Shown one piece after another: positions 34,968-44,436 of a stretch of DNA of 64,000 nucleotides. Each line of letters opens with the position of its first letter. The stretch's first letter is position 1. Below the pieces are notes generated by a model. The model was not told where the DNA came from and searched no databases. It saw only the letters and a list, made by a program, of their open reading frames with translations. Source of the stretch: an uncultured Bacilli bacterium (GTDB taxonomy: Bacteria; Bacillota_I; Bacilli_A; ML615J-28; CAG-313); NCBI GenBank assembly GCA_934140285.1, contig CAKPBI010000008.1, positions 1 to 64,000 on the forward strand, read 5' to 3'. Both the position numbers and the translations under genes were made by a program.

Positions 34968-35877
34968 AGAAGAATTTGTGGTAAATTTACCAGAAGAACT
35001 AACCGAAATAAGAATTGATAAGTATCTACCTGATTGCTTTTCAGAAATGACAAGAAGTGAACTAAAAAAATACTTTGATAAAGAACTTGTGAAAGTCAAT
35101 GGTAAAATTGTAAAACCAAGTTACAAGATTGTAAATGGAGACTACATCGAAGTCGAAGAATACCTTGATGATTTATCCAATGTGGCACCAGAAAACATTC
35201 CTCTTGATATCGTTTATGAAGATGATGATTTACTAGTTGTCAATAAACCATCAGGAATGGTTGTCCATCCTGCTCCTGGACACACATCAGGAACGCTTGT
35301 TAATGCCTTGATGTATCACTATCAAACTTTGTCTACGATCAATGGTGAAAATAGAGCCGGTATCGTTCACCGTATCGACAAAGACACCTCTGGTCTTTTA
35401 GTTGTTTGTAAAACTAACTTTGCTCACCGTGCTATCAGTGAACAACTAAAAACCAAAGAATGTAAAAGAACATACTTTGCGATTGTCACTGGTTCCATCA
35501 GCCATAACCTTGGTAAAATCGATGCTCCAATCGGTAGAGATCCCGATAACCGTCAAAAAATGGCTGTAGTCGCCAACGGTAAACCTGCCGTTACTCACTT
35601 TAAAGTAATTGATAGATTCCGTAATTTCACCCTTCTAGAACTTCAACTAGAAACAGGTAGAACCCACCAAATCCGTGTACACATGGCCTACATCAACCAC
35701 CCAGTAGTTGGTGACCCTCTATATGGGATAAAAAAACAAGTAGAACCATTTGGTCAATACCTTCATGCGAAGAAGATTGGCTTCATTCATCCTCGCACTA
35801 AAGAATACATGGAATTTGAAGTAGATTTACCAAAAGAGTTCAAAGATAAAATTGAAGAACTAAAAGAAATGGAATAG
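34960..35877 (+). CDS. rluD: Ribosomal large subunit pseudouridine synthase, RluD family
   Basis: A 305-residue protein. ATG 34960 is chosen because AAGGAGGTG stands just upstream in the lspA end. The N-terminal S4 domain (about 10-75) has RIDKYLPDCFSEMTRSELKK. The catalytic domain has the motif HRIDKDTSGLLVVCKT with the nucleophilic Asp, and later LETGRTHQIRVHMAYI. It isomerises uridines in helix 69 of 23S rRNA (by family inference; RluC/YlyB type is possible). The lspA-rluD pair is conserved in Firmicutes (lspA-ylyB). A terminator follows. Confidence 0.93.
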   Translation: MNKEEFVVNLPEELTEIRIDKYLPDCFSEMTRSELKKYFDKELVKVNGKIVKPSYKIVNGDYIEVEEYLDDLSNVAPENIPLDIVYEDDDLLVVNKPSGMVVHPAPGHTSGTLVNALMYHYQTLSTINGENRAGIVHRIDKDTSGLLVVCKTNFAHRAISEQLKTKECKRTYFAIVTGSISHNLGKIDAPIGRDPDNRQKMAVVANGKPAVTHFKVIDRFRNFTLLELQLETGRTHQIRVHMAYINHPVVGDPLYGIKKQVEPFGQYLHAKKIGFIHPRTKEYMEFEVDLPKEFKDKIEELKEME

Positions 35878-35904
35878 TTAAATTATCGATAATAAATAAA
35901 ATAG

Positions 35905-35940
35905 TACTAGTTATTTACCAAGATAACTAGTATTTTTTTA
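35905..35940 (+). terminator. Rho-independent terminator after rluD
   Basis: TACTAGTTAT (35905-35914) and ATAACTAGTA (35923-35932) form a perfect ten-pair stem followed by a run of T. Confidence 0.88.
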
Positions 35941-35976
35941 ATTATCTAAAAAAATTTTAAAAAAATTTTTCATTTT

Positions 35977-35996
35977 ACCTGCAACTAGTTGCAGGT
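35977..35996. repeat. Perfect 20-bp palindrome, copy 1
   Basis: ACCTGCAACTAGTTGCAGGT is fully self-complementary and followed by a short T run. A 16-base copy recurs at 36117-36132. It lies in the roughly 365-base noncoding region before the RHS island, which otherwise holds only the rluD terminator and a promoter. Confidence 0.85.
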
Positions 35997-36116
35997 ATTT
36001 TTCATCTAAAATAATGAAAAAACCATCTATTTTTTAAACAGTGTTAATGAAATATAGTAAAAACATAAAATTTAACTTCAAAATTTAAATAAAAAATTGA
36101 AAAATCGTTAATCTTT

Positions 36117-36132
36117 ACCTGCAACTAGTTGC
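36117..36132. repeat. Palindrome copy 2 next to the RHS-island promoter
   Basis: ACCTGCAACTAGTTGC, identical to the first 16 bases of the copy at 35977, ends two bases upstream of the predicted -35 box. The TGCAACTAGTTGC core is therefore placed like an activator site or operator. Confidence 0.75.
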
Positions 36133-36133
36133 C

Positions 36134-36162
36134 TTTGTTTTTTAAAAACTTTAGTGTATAAT
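36134..36162 (+). promoter_or_regulatory. Promoter of the Ig-like/RHS genes
   Basis: TTTGTT (36134-36139), a 17-base spacer and TATAAT (36157-36162). The -35 box is weak, consistent with dependence on an activator at the adjacent palindrome. A small GTGG/CCAC hairpin (about 36191-36206) lies in the leader. Confidence 0.6.
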
Positions 36163-36243
36163 GCTCCTGTAAATTAATTTACTAAAAAAAGTGGCGTAGC
36201 TAACCACAACAAAAAAATAATTAATTAAAAGGAGAAAATAAAA

Positions 36244-37335
36244 ATGAATAAATTAACAAACAGAAAATCAGAAACAATTAACCAAAAAATACTAGATGTA
36301 TTAAGTGTTGAAAGAAACAACATTGGAGAAATTAAAACATTGAAAGTTAAAGTATCAAGAGATGATGGTACGGTAACTAGTGAAGGCACGGCTCTTGATG
36401 AAAAATCACTTACTTCAAGTATCCAAACCTTAATTAGTTTGTACCATGAAAGTGATGAATATAAAGTAAATTATGACTATGATGATTTAATTATGGATAA
36501 TACAAAAATAGCTGACTTTACTTTACCTTTAAAAGGATATGCCTTTTCAAATATAGATTGGGAAATTCTTGAAGGAACGGGTATTGAAATTAATGGAGAT
36601 CAAGCAATTGTGACAAGAACATATAATGAGCAAACCTCAAAATTAAGAGCTACAATTACCTCAAATAATATTTCAAGAACAAAAGATTTTACAATATCGA
36701 TTCCAAGACTTAAGATGACTACGCTTGAAAGATTAGAACAAGATGCAAATTCAATTATTTTACCATCCCGAACAAATAGTGATTTAGCACTCCCTCAAAT
36801 TGGGAAGATTAATAAATCAAATATTACATGGGTTTTAAGAACAAACGAATTTGGTATTGCAACTTTATTTAATGGCTATACCTTAAAAGTAACGAGACCA
36901 GAAGAAAATGTCACAGTTACTCTTGTTGCACGACTTTCCCTAGAAAACACAAATTTTGAAAAGTCATTTGATATAATTATTGAAGGAACTAACACCCACT
37001 TTAGTCCTACAAACTATACTACAAGCATGGTTCAAATTAAAGGAGAATTAAATCAAAAAACCTTTAACGTTACATCTAGTAACTCAAATGCTTTATATCT
37101 TACAAAAGAAACAGAATTTAGTGATGAATTAGATATTAGATTTAAAAATAATGGTACCACTAATGTTGAAGTAACAATTGTTGAAAAAACTCAACTAAAT
37201 AATACTATTGATTTAGGAGCAGTAGATTTAGATTTTACCTTAAAAGTTTATCTAAATGATAATAGAAATACATTAATTGGAACTCTTCCTTGTGTTGTTA
37301 AATATTATTTTACAACTACAAGTCCAGTTGACTAA
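36244..37335 (+). CDS. Ig-like domain protein without signal peptide, partner of RHS protein
   Basis: A 363-residue protein with AAAAGGAG before the ATG. The N-terminal ~75 residues are polar and mixed. Two beta-sandwich repeats of the bacterial Ig-like type seem to follow (about 85-165 with KGYAFSNIDWEILEGTGIEI, and about 175-250 with ITWVLRTNEFG), then a third beta-rich domain (about 255-360). There is no signal peptide, lipobox or membrane segment. The gene lies 22 bases before the RHS gene, so it is probably cotranscribed and may be a loading adaptor, export chaperone or structural partner of the toxin. I do not recognise the specific family. Confidence 0.7.
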   Translation: MNKLTNRKSETINQKILDVLSVERNNIGEIKTLKVKVSRDDGTVTSEGTALDEKSLTSSIQTLISLYHESDEYKVNYDYDDLIMDNTKIADFTLPLKGYAFSNIDWEILEGTGIEINGDQAIVTRTYNEQTSKLRATITSNNISRTKDFTISIPRLKMTTLERLEQDANSIILPSRTNSDLALPQIGKINKSNITWVLRTNEFGIATLFNGYTLKVTRPEENVTVTLVARLSLENTNFEKSFDIIIEGTNTHFSPTNYTTSMVQIKGELNQKTFNVTSSNSNALYLTKETEFSDELDIRFKNNGTTNVEVTIVEKTQLNNTIDLGAVDLDFTLKVYLNDNRNTLIGTLPCVVKYYFTTTSPVD

Positions 37336-37357
37336 TTAATTGAAAGGAAAGAAGCAT

Positions 37358-40300
37358 ATGGCAAGTAAAGTATATCAATATAAAACAGAATATGATTTAA
37401 ATGATGGCACAATGTATGTAAATACTTATAATGGGGGTATGGTCTATACTTACCCCCTAGTAAGTATAGGTGAAAATACCTTTAAAATAAATGTAGGACT
37501 CATCTATAATTCAAACTTTAAAGAATCATTCTTTAAAAAGATTATAATGGGTAATGAAAAAGGATGGAAACTAAACATTGAAGAATTAGTAATTAAATAT
37601 GATGATCGTTTTAACCTAGATGGTTTTATCTATAGTGATTATGTCTATGTCGATTCAATGTGGAATATCCATCGCTTTGTACAATACAAAGTAACCGGAA
37701 GTCTTACTGAATATTATGATGAAAGTGGAACGGGACTAAAACTAAAAGTCGAACCAAATAAAGACATCATAATGGTCGATGAAGAAAATAATGAAAGAAT
37801 CTTTGATAAAACAACCGGAAAACGAATAAAAGTAATATCTAGTATTAATTATTCACTTCAAAAAACAATTGAATATGATAACTTTCAAAGAATCATTAAA
37901 GTCTATGATTCAAGAAAACAAAATCGATATATAAGCTTTAGTTATGATGAAGAAAGTAACTTAACTCAAGTAACTACCACTATTAATAGTTGTTACTACA
38001 CGCTAGAATATGAAAATAACCTAACCAAGATTAATGAACAAGTGGAGGAAAAAATAAGACCTTTAATTGAATTTTCATATGATGAATTCTATTTATTAAG
38101 TGAAATAACAACTCCACTAACTAATGATATCACAAAATTAGAATATGAAAATGATTTACTTACAAATATTATAACCGGAAAACTAAAGAAAGAATTAATC
38201 ACCGATAAAGTACCAAGTGAAAACTACCTTGGAGAAAATCTTTACTTAGGTGATAATAAGTATTTAATAGGAGAATTCTTAAAAGTAGTAGGAACAAAAA
38301 ATGTCTTAACAAATGAAAACATCATTGAAAAAGTAAAATATCATTATCATGAAAGTTATACAGATATCACAAATATCAAAGGAATAAAATACCGATATTC
38401 CTTTGATATAACTGGAAGATTACTTACAATCTTAGAAGTAAAAGATGATAATTCTTTTTATACTTTAAATAAAGAAACAGGATGGGAATTAGATGAAGGA
38501 ACTATTGATTTAAAAATCAATAATAAAAAGGCCTATATCTTTCAAAAAGAAAACAATAAGTATAAATTAGTTCTTGAAGGACCTAAACTTTATGAAACAT
38601 TATTATATTTATATAATCAAATTGATGAAGAAGGAATAAATATAGAAAAATTTTATTTATCATTTTATTTAATGTTTAATCTTCCTAATGCTAAAAACTT
38701 AATATTAACTTTAAAAACTACTTCAAATAATGAGGTAAGAAAAGTAATTATCGCAGATACTTCATCATCTTCATGGCAAAAAGTCATGATTCCAATTCCT
38801 TGTTTAACTAATTTAATTGATACTAAAATTGTATTAGAAATAGAAAAAATAGACAATGAATATCCTAATTTATCAAATCTTTATTTATCAAATCCTCGAA
38901 TCGTTAAAGGAGGAGATAGTTTAATACTTATTACTAATAAAGAAGATAGTAATGACCATACATTTAAAAAAATAGTTCCAGGAACTACTCTTTACTATGT
39001 AGAAAATGAAACAGAAAAAAAAGTAACAATTACAAAAGATTTTTACTTTACCGAAAACGATATTTTATCTACTTATCGAAGTATTTATAATAATTTATAT
39101 AATCAAACAACCGAAACTAACAATCAGTTTGATTTATATTATTGTAATAAAACAAAAGTTAAACAGGTTAGTAAGGTATCATTGACATCCCAAGCAAGCT
39201 CTAATAACAATGCCTTTACCTTTGGATTTAAAGTAGAAGAAGAAAATGATGAAAAAAAGTATATTTCGAATTATCGAATTAGAAATATTAACTTAACAAG
39301 AACTAAAGATACTAAACGTTATGAATATGTATTAGAAAACTATGTGATTATAAAACCTATCAACATTAAATCATATAAAATTGAAACCAAAACCCTTATA
39401 AACCTTCTTAGTGAAGATGAATTTAATAATATATTAACTGATAAATATGTTACAAACACTACTACGAAAAGAAACGATGGTCTAATTCTTTCAACAAAGT
39501 ATGTGGAAAAAATCTACAATATATTTAATAAATTAAAAAGAACGATTGAAACTACAACTTCCTACACATATGATACCTATGGTAACCTCTTAAAAGAAGA
39601 AAATAGTTCAAGCGATTTAGATGATGTTATAATTAAAGATTACGAATATATGGAATCAAGTAGTTATAGCTATGAATATTTAAAAAGAGTAACCGAAAAT
39701 GATTCTATCACTGAATTTGAATATACTAACGATGGTAAACTAAGTAAAGTAAAAACCAAAATTAATAAAGTCTTTAAAGATGGATACGTATCCAATACCA
39801 TTGATAGTACTAATAGTACAACTAAATATCTTTATGATGAATTTAATAAAATAATTTCAGTTGAATTTTATGATAAAAATAATCAATTAATTGGTAAAAA
39901 TGAAATTGAATATAATGATAATGATACAATAAAGAAACTAACTGATGGAACAAATTATTATGGATATCATTACAATTTATTTGGAGGGCTTGCAGAAGGA
40001 TATCATAATAAAAACCTACTTGAAAGATATACAACATTTGATAATAATATCTATCGTAAATATACAACCTATACATATCAAAATAATCAAGAAAACAAAA
40101 TCCAAGAAACATATGATACCCTTGATAGAATAACCTCAATTGAATATAACAATGAAAATGAAGATGTATTATTTGAATATGAAGATGATGAAACATACTC
40201 ACCAAGTCTTCAAAGAATAAAGAAAATCAATGATAATATAAATAAAATAAATTACACCTATAACTATGAAGATACAAATATTGATGGAACTACCACTACT

Positions 40301-42166
40301 TTAAACATAGTAACACCAAAACTAAACTATAGTATTGAAACGAAACCTAATAATACAATCACCTATAGTATTGGTAATGAAAAAATCAAACAAGAAGTAT
40401 CAAGTGATGATTTAATCAATAACCTACCAACTAAGAGTTATACTTATGTAAATAATGGTAATAATGAATTTGAAAAATTAGTATATTACTCATATGATTA
40501 TGAATATGATAATCTAGGAAGACCAACTCAAAAACAAGGATTAGTTGATGAATATAGTCAAGCAACCATCCAAACAACTAAAAACATAAGCTACTATCCA
40601 AATACAATGTATCCAAAAGAAATAAAGTATACAACCCTTTCTAAATTAAAAGAAACCGGAAAACAAGAACAAGCGGAAATAACATATAAGAATTCATATA
40701 TTGATGGAAGAATCACAAAAGTAGTAGAAGAAGAAACAAGATTCAAAGAAAATCCTAAAAACGCATCATCTCAAAACACTCTAACAGAAAAAACAACTAA
40801 AACAAAAACTTTTAGTTATGATGACTTTGGAAGATTAATTGAAGAAACAACAGAAGATGGAAGTACTATAAAATACACCTATGGAACAGGAATCAAACAA
40901 ATTGAAATAATAAAAAACAATAAAACAAGCATAGAAATATACGAATATACAACTGGTAAATTGACACAAATAACAAAAGATGGTATAATAATAAAGGTTG
41001 ATAGTGATAACTATGGAAATATCATAAAAATAGGAAACAAAGAAATAAAGTATAATAACCAAAACAAAGTAAGATGTATACTAGAAAACAATAACACCTA
41101 TGAATATGAATATAACTATCAAGGAATAAGAACAAAAAAGATCATAAATAATGAAGAAGAAATAAACTATTATCTAAATGGAAACAAGATAATAGGAGAA
41201 AGAAAATTAAACAAAGCAACCGGAAATATCATTGAAGAAGTAAGATACTACTATGACATAGGTGGAGTATGTGGAATAGAATACATAAAAGACAATGAAA
41301 CATACTACTATAACCTAATAAAAGATACATTAGGAAACATTAGTAAAGTAATGTACCGAGGAAAAGTCATAGGAGAATATAGTTATGATGCCTGGGGAAA
41401 TGTAACCACCATCATCCATGAAGATACTAACCCAAATGAGATAGATAGAAAAATAGTAGAAATCAATCCATATAGATATAAAGGATACTACATGGATATA
41501 GAAACAGGATTATACTATTGTAATGCGAGATACTATGATCCAAAGATATATCAATGGATCCAAAGAGATAACATTGAATATCTAGATAATGAATCATTAG
41601 ATGGATTAAATTTATACTGCTATTGTTACAACAACCCGATTATGTATGTTGACAATTTTGGAAACTTACCAGTTCAAGTAGATGTAATAACATCAATAAT
41701 TGGATACTCTGCTGACTTATATTCATTTATTTTAAAAGAATCGCTTAAATCTATGCCAGAATTATCAATGTCTATTGCAAAAAAAATGGCTAGAAAAGCT
41801 AGACATATTCAATCTGCAAGGGGTTATATTAAAACTAGACATAGTAATATAGTAAATACTAAAAACCTTAGAAATAATGTCCAAAAATTTAGTAAATATT
41901 TTGGCAAAGTGGTTTTAGTAGCAGATATATTATGGAGCGTAGGTGAAAACTATTTTAGTGGTGACCCTAACTGGGTTTCTGATTCTGTTGTTGATGTAGG
42001 TATTACTATTGGAATTTATGCTTTGGGATCTATTCCGTATGTTGGTTGGGCTCTAGCTATTGGAGCGACAATCTTGACAAAAGTATTTGATGATGAAATT
42101 GAAGAATTCAAAGATTGGTTTGCTAAAAAATGGAATGATTTTTGGAGTCTTTCAAGGGCTAGTTAA
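37358..42166 (+). CDS. RHS/YD-repeat polymorphic toxin protein
   Basis: A 1602-residue protein; ATG 37358 is chosen because GAAAGGAAAG sits seven bases upstream, ahead of a TTG at 37340. The N-terminal ~430 residues hold the first beta/YD strands, about 430-530 resembles a carbohydrate-binding sandwich, and residues about 700-1430 are YD repeats (YDAWGNVT near 1343). The RHS core end NPYRYKGYYMDIETGLYYCN, ARYYDPKIYQWIQRD and NNPIMYVDNFG marks the cage closing and self-cleavage region. The variable tip (about 1437-1602) is a toxin candidate with Ala/Gly-rich hydrophobic helices (GIYALGSIPYVGWALAIGAT), suggesting membrane attack rather than nuclease activity. There is no signal peptide, which is unusual for a Gram-positive WapA-like protein. 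An immunity candidate follows. Confidence 0.9.
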   Translation: MASKVYQYKTEYDLNDGTMYVNTYNGGMVYTYPLVSIGENTFKINVGLIYNSNFKESFFKKIIMGNEKGWKLNIEELVIKYDDRFNLDGFIYSDYVYVDSMWNIHRFVQYKVTGSLTEYYDESGTGLKLKVEPNKDIIMVDEENNERIFDKTTGKRIKVISSINYSLQKTIEYDNFQRIIKVYDSRKQNRYISFSYDEESNLTQVTTTINSCYYTLEYENNLTKINEQVEEKIRPLIEFSYDEFYLLSEITTPLTNDITKLEYENDLLTNIITGKLKKELITDKVPSENYLGENLYLGDNKYLIGEFLKVVGTKNVLTNENIIEKVKYHYHESYTDITNIKGIKYRYSFDITGRLLTILEVKDDNSFYTLNKETGWELDEGTIDLKINNKKAYIFQKENNKYKLVLEGPKLYETLLYLYNQIDEEGINIEKFYLSFYLMFNLPNAKNLILTLKTTSNNEVRKVIIADTSSSSWQKVMIPIPCLTNLIDTKIVLEIEKIDNEYPNLSNLYLSNPRIVKGGDSLILITNKEDSNDHTFKKIVPGTTLYYVENETEKKVTITKDFYFTENDILSTYRSIYNNLYNQTTETNNQFDLYYCNKTKVKQVSKVSLTSQASSNNNAFTFGFKVEEENDEKKYISNYRIRNINLTRTKDTKRYEYVLENYVIIKPINIKSYKIETKTLINLLSEDEFNNILTDKYVTNTTTKRNDGLILSTKYVEKIYNIFNKLKRTIETTTSYTYDTYGNLLKEENSSSDLDDVIIKDYEYMESSSYSYEYLKRVTENDSITEFEYTNDGKLSKVKTKINKVFKDGYVSNTIDSTNSTTKYLYDEFNKIISVEFYDKNNQLIGKNEIEYNDNDTIKKLTDGTNYYGYHYNLFGGLAEGYHNKNLLERYTTFDNNIYRKYTTYTYQNNQENKIQETYDTLDRITSIEYNNENEDVLFEYEDDETYSPSLQRIKKINDNINKINYTYNYEDTNIDGTTTTLNIVTPKLNYSIETKPNNTITYSIGNEKIKQEVSSDDLINNLPTKSYTYVNNGNNEFEKLVYYSYDYEYDNLGRPTQKQGLVDEYSQATIQTTKNISYYPNTMYPKEIKYTTLSKLKETGKQEQAEITYKNSYIDGRITKVVEEETRFKENPKNASSQNTLTEKTTKTKTFSYDDFGRLIEETTEDGSTIKYTYGTGIKQIEIIKNNKTSIEIYEYTTGKLTQITKDGIIIKVDSDNYGNIIKIGNKEIKYNNQNKVRCILENNNTYEYEYNYQGIRTKKIINNEEEINYYLNGNKIIGERKLNKATGNIIEEVRYYYDIGGVCGIEYIKDNETYYYNLIKDTLGNISKVMYRGKVIGEYSYDAWGNVTTIIHEDTNPNEIDRKIVEINPYRYKGYYMDIETGLYYCNARYYDPKIYQWIQRDNIEYLDNESLDGLNLYCYCYNNPIMYVDNFGNLPVQVDVITSIIGYSADLYSFILKESLKSMPELSMSIAKKMARKARHIQSARGYIKTRHSNIVNTKNLRNNVQKFSKYFGKVVLVADILWSVGENYFSGDPNWVSDSVVDVGITIGIYALGSIPYVGWALAIGATILTKVFDDEIEEFKDWFAKKWNDFWSLSRAS
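41430..41616 (+). repeat. RHS core-end segment duplicated downstream (copy A)
   Basis: About 187 bases inside the RHS gene that recur almost identically at 42916-43101. Differences are only scattered substitutions and small shifts at the left edge. Homology stops sharply where the toxin tips begin. Such repeats allow tip exchange by recombination. Confidence 0.88.
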
Positions 42167-42192
42167 AAAATATAAAATTAAGGAGGATGATA

Positions 42193-42741
42193 ATGTTGAA
42201 TAAATTTAAATATGATTATAATAATAAACTGTTTTTCATTAATTTAACTCTTTCTATTGTCTTCCTAATTCTATCTATTGTGTCATTTGAAAGAGAAGTC
42301 GCATTTATTTTATGTCTAATAATAACTATTTTATTGTTATTTAATTCATTTTTCCTTATTAGATCGCAAGGAATAAAGATTACTAATAGACAAAATATAG
42401 TAATAGTTGATGAATTTTTAATTAGAAAACTCCATCTTTGTGACATTAAATTTGCATCGTTAAAGCAAGTGCCAAAAGAAAACAAAAATAAACTATATGG
42501 TTTCTTTCATGAATTTTTTCATTCTAGTACATATTTATCTCATTGTGATTATGTTTATAACCAAGGAAGAGTTTACAGAATTTGTTTTCATATGAATGAT
42601 GGAACAATAGTAGAAAGTTATTTTGGTTGGTTATATCGTGAAAAAGGAAAAAAAGTAGAAAAAGTTGAGAAAAAATTAATTGAGTTCATTGAAAAGATTA
42701 ATTGCTTATGTAAAGAAAGTAGAACTAATTTGAATAAATAA
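42193..42741 (+). CDS. Membrane immunity protein candidate (first RHS tip)
   Basis: A 182-residue protein; ATG 42193 is best spaced from AGGAGG (42181-42186). Two hydrophobic helices (about 14-34 and 36-56) are followed by a basic, aromatic cytosolic domain containing GIKITNRQNIVIVDEFLIRK. It starts 26 bases after the RHS gene, the standard place for an immunity gene. The membrane location matches a membrane-active toxin. It resembles the protein encoded at 43662-44219, in which a GMIITKKGTVIFF segment follows the same two-helix layout, so the two seem to be diverged paralogs. Confidence 0.65.
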   Translation: MLNKFKYDYNNKLFFINLTLSIVFLILSIVSFEREVAFILCLIITILLLFNSFFLIRSQGIKITNRQNIVIVDEFLIRKLHLCDIKFASLKQVPKENKNKLYGFFHEFFHSSTYLSHCDYVYNQGRVYRICFHMNDGTIVESYFGWLYREKGKKVEKVEKKLIEFIEKINCLCKESRTNLNK

Positions 42742-42813
42742 TAATTTGTATTAGCACATACTTATAAAAGAAGTGTCTAGCCTAATGATAGATTACAGAT
42801 TATATAAATGAGT

Positions 42814-42850
42814 AAAAGCGTTTAGCATCAAAATTGTCTAAACGCTTTTT
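42814..42850 (+). terminator. Rho-independent terminator after the immunity gene
   Basis: AAAAGCGTTTAG (42814-42825) and CTAAACGCTTTTT (42838-42850) form a strong stem with a T tail. Confidence 0.88.
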
Positions 42851-42915
42851 GAATTTTATAAATTTTAATAATTTAGATTAAATTATTAGATTAAAAAGTC
42901 ATAATATGGTAAAAT

Positions 42916-43101
42916 ACCAAATGAAGTAGATAGGAAAATGGTAGAAATCAATCCATATAGATATAAAGGATACTACATGGATGTAGAAACAGGACTATAC
43001 TATTGTAATGCGAGATACTATGATCCAAAGATATATCAATGGATCCAAAGAGATAACATTGAATATCTAGATAATGAATCATTAGATGGATTAAATTTAT
43101 A
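42916..43101 (+). repeat. RHS core-end segment (copy B)
   Basis: Near-identical to 41430-41616. It gives the displaced tip cassette a homology arm in frame with the main RHS gene. Confidence 0.88.
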
Positions 43102-43693
43102 TTTGTATTGTAATAATGATCCGGTGAATTATAAAAAAAGTCTTGCTTTTATTAGTGGTTCAGTTGTAAGTTTGTCTATTTATACATTATGTTTAGTTAA
43201 ATCAAGCAGAGTTAATTGGAAAAATGATGGATTTCAAATCCCTATTTGGATTTCATCCTTAATGTCATGTTCAGATTTCGGGGCTTCTGTTGCTCCAGCT
43301 TTGCGAACAATGTATCAGTATATTCATTATCCTGGAGTAAAAGATTTAAACAAACTATATGGTTTAGATTTTGTTCCTGGAAAATTAAATACTATATGTA
43401 AAGCGATAGGCTACGGATTATTGGGATTTAATATTTTATTATCAGCGTGGTCAAATTTCACAAATGATAATTTAACCACAAGACAAAAATGGATTAGTTT
43501 TGGAGTTGATACAGCCTATACATTAGGAACATTTGGAATTGGTCGTGTTGTTGAAGCATTAGTATCATTAATTCCAGGTGTTGGAGTATTTATTGCTCCA
43601 TTTATATCAGCTGGAGTTACATGGCTTATAGATTGGACAAAAGAAAAGTGGGGTTGGTTAGATGATGTCAAGCAATGGATTAACGACTTATAA
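42938..43693 (+). pseudogene. Orphan RHS tip cassette (core end + alternative toxin tip)
   Basis: A 251-residue open frame that begins inside the RHS core end (VEINPYRYKGYYMDVETGL), lacks all preceding YD repeats, and carries a different tip from about residue 60. After NNDPVNYKK the usual Asp-x-x-Gly closing motif is absent. The tip has hydrophobic helices ending in an Ala/Gly/Pro-rich pair (IPGVGVFIAPFISAGV) and TWLIDWTKEKWGWLDDVKQW. This resembles the general layout of the main tip (DWFAKKWNDFW at its end), suggesting a related pore-type toxin. A -10-like TAAAAT is upstream, but a strong ribosome binding site is missing. It is probably a silent donor cassette or the displaced former tip. 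Confidence 0.75.
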
Positions 43694-44219
43694 AAACAAA
43701 TATTTATCATTTATTAATAAAGGAACCATAACTATATTACTAGGAGTGTCGTTAATGGTAATTGTTCCATGTTCATATTTATTATTTACATATTGGTCAG
43801 AAATGCCGATATTAATTAAGATATTTTGGCCAATTTTATTAGTTATTATTTTTATTGGATTAATAATTACGCCTTTAAATGGAATGATTATCACAAAAAA
43901 AGGGACTGTAATATTTTTTCCGGACTTTAGAATGAAAAAATTTAATGTAAAAGATTTAGAAAAATTATCAGTAGTATTCTCAGAGTGGGAAAATGATAAG
44001 TATTCAGTAATGATAAAATTTGTATATAGAAAGGGGAAAATTTTTTATAAGGATTATTCAAAACAATTTAGAAATATGAAAAATAAAAAATTAGCTATGT
44101 CGATGTATACAATTAGCAAAAGGAAAGTAGATAAAATTTGTGAAAAAATAATGGATATAGATGTATGTGCTATTACTATTGTAAACAAAACAGGAAATGT
44201 AATTTATTATAATAAATAA
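43662..44219 (+). CDS. Membrane immunity protein candidate (orphan tip)
   Basis: A 185-residue protein that overlaps the end of the orphan tip by 32 bases in another frame, as expected of a coupled toxin-immunity pair. The start could be 43662, 43665, or ATG 43755 with TAGGAGTG; the first keeps both TM helices. Two hydrophobic segments (about 22-42 and 50-70) are followed by a basic cytosolic domain (GMIITKKGTVIFF, KKFNVKDLEKL). Its layout parallels the first immunity candidate (42193-42741). A terminator follows. Assignment as immunity rests on position and topology only. Confidence 0.65.
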   Translation: MMSSNGLTTYKNKYLSFINKGTITILLGVSLMVIVPCSYLLFTYWSEMPILIKIFWPILLVIIFIGLIITPLNGMIITKKGTVIFFPDFRMKKFNVKDLEKLSVVFSEWENDKYSVMIKFVYRKGKIFYKDYSKQFRNMKNKKLAMSMYTISKRKVDKICEKIMDIDVCAITIVNKTGNVIYYNK

Positions 44220-44260
44220 AAATTTTATTTGGAATTATGATTTTATACAATCATAAAAAT

Positions 44261-44290
44261 AACTGATGGTTTAAAATCATCAGTTTTTAC
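44261..44290 (+). terminator. Rho-independent terminator closing the RHS island
   Basis: AACTGATG (44261-44268) and CATCAGTT (44278-44285) form a perfect stem with a T tail. A second AT-rich hairpin lies just before it. Confidence 0.82.
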
Positions 44291-44388
44291 ATTATTTATT
44301 TAATTTTAATGCCCTTTTTAATGACTAATACAATTATTGTCCATCTAAAAAATTGCTATCTAAATGAATAGAATTATTTTTACAAATG

Positions 44389-44397
44389 TGTTATAAT
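44389..44397 (+). promoter_or_regulatory. Extended -10 promoter of trkA-trkH
   Basis: TGTTATAAT (44389-44397) fits the extended -10 form. The -35 box (TAGAAT, 44369-44374) is weak. Confidence 0.65.
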
Positions 44398-44436
44398 ATT
44401 ATAGATTTTTTATGACATTTTTAAGGAGAAGTACTT

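Noticed and set aside
39843..40205. 120-codon open frame on the minus strand inside the RHS gene
   Set aside because: Antisense shadow of YD repeats, rich in Tyr and His, without a ribosome binding site.
36000..44300. Prophage or integrative element
   Set aside because: No integrase, capsid, portal or recombinase gene and no tRNA gene or clear attachment repeats flank the RHS island.
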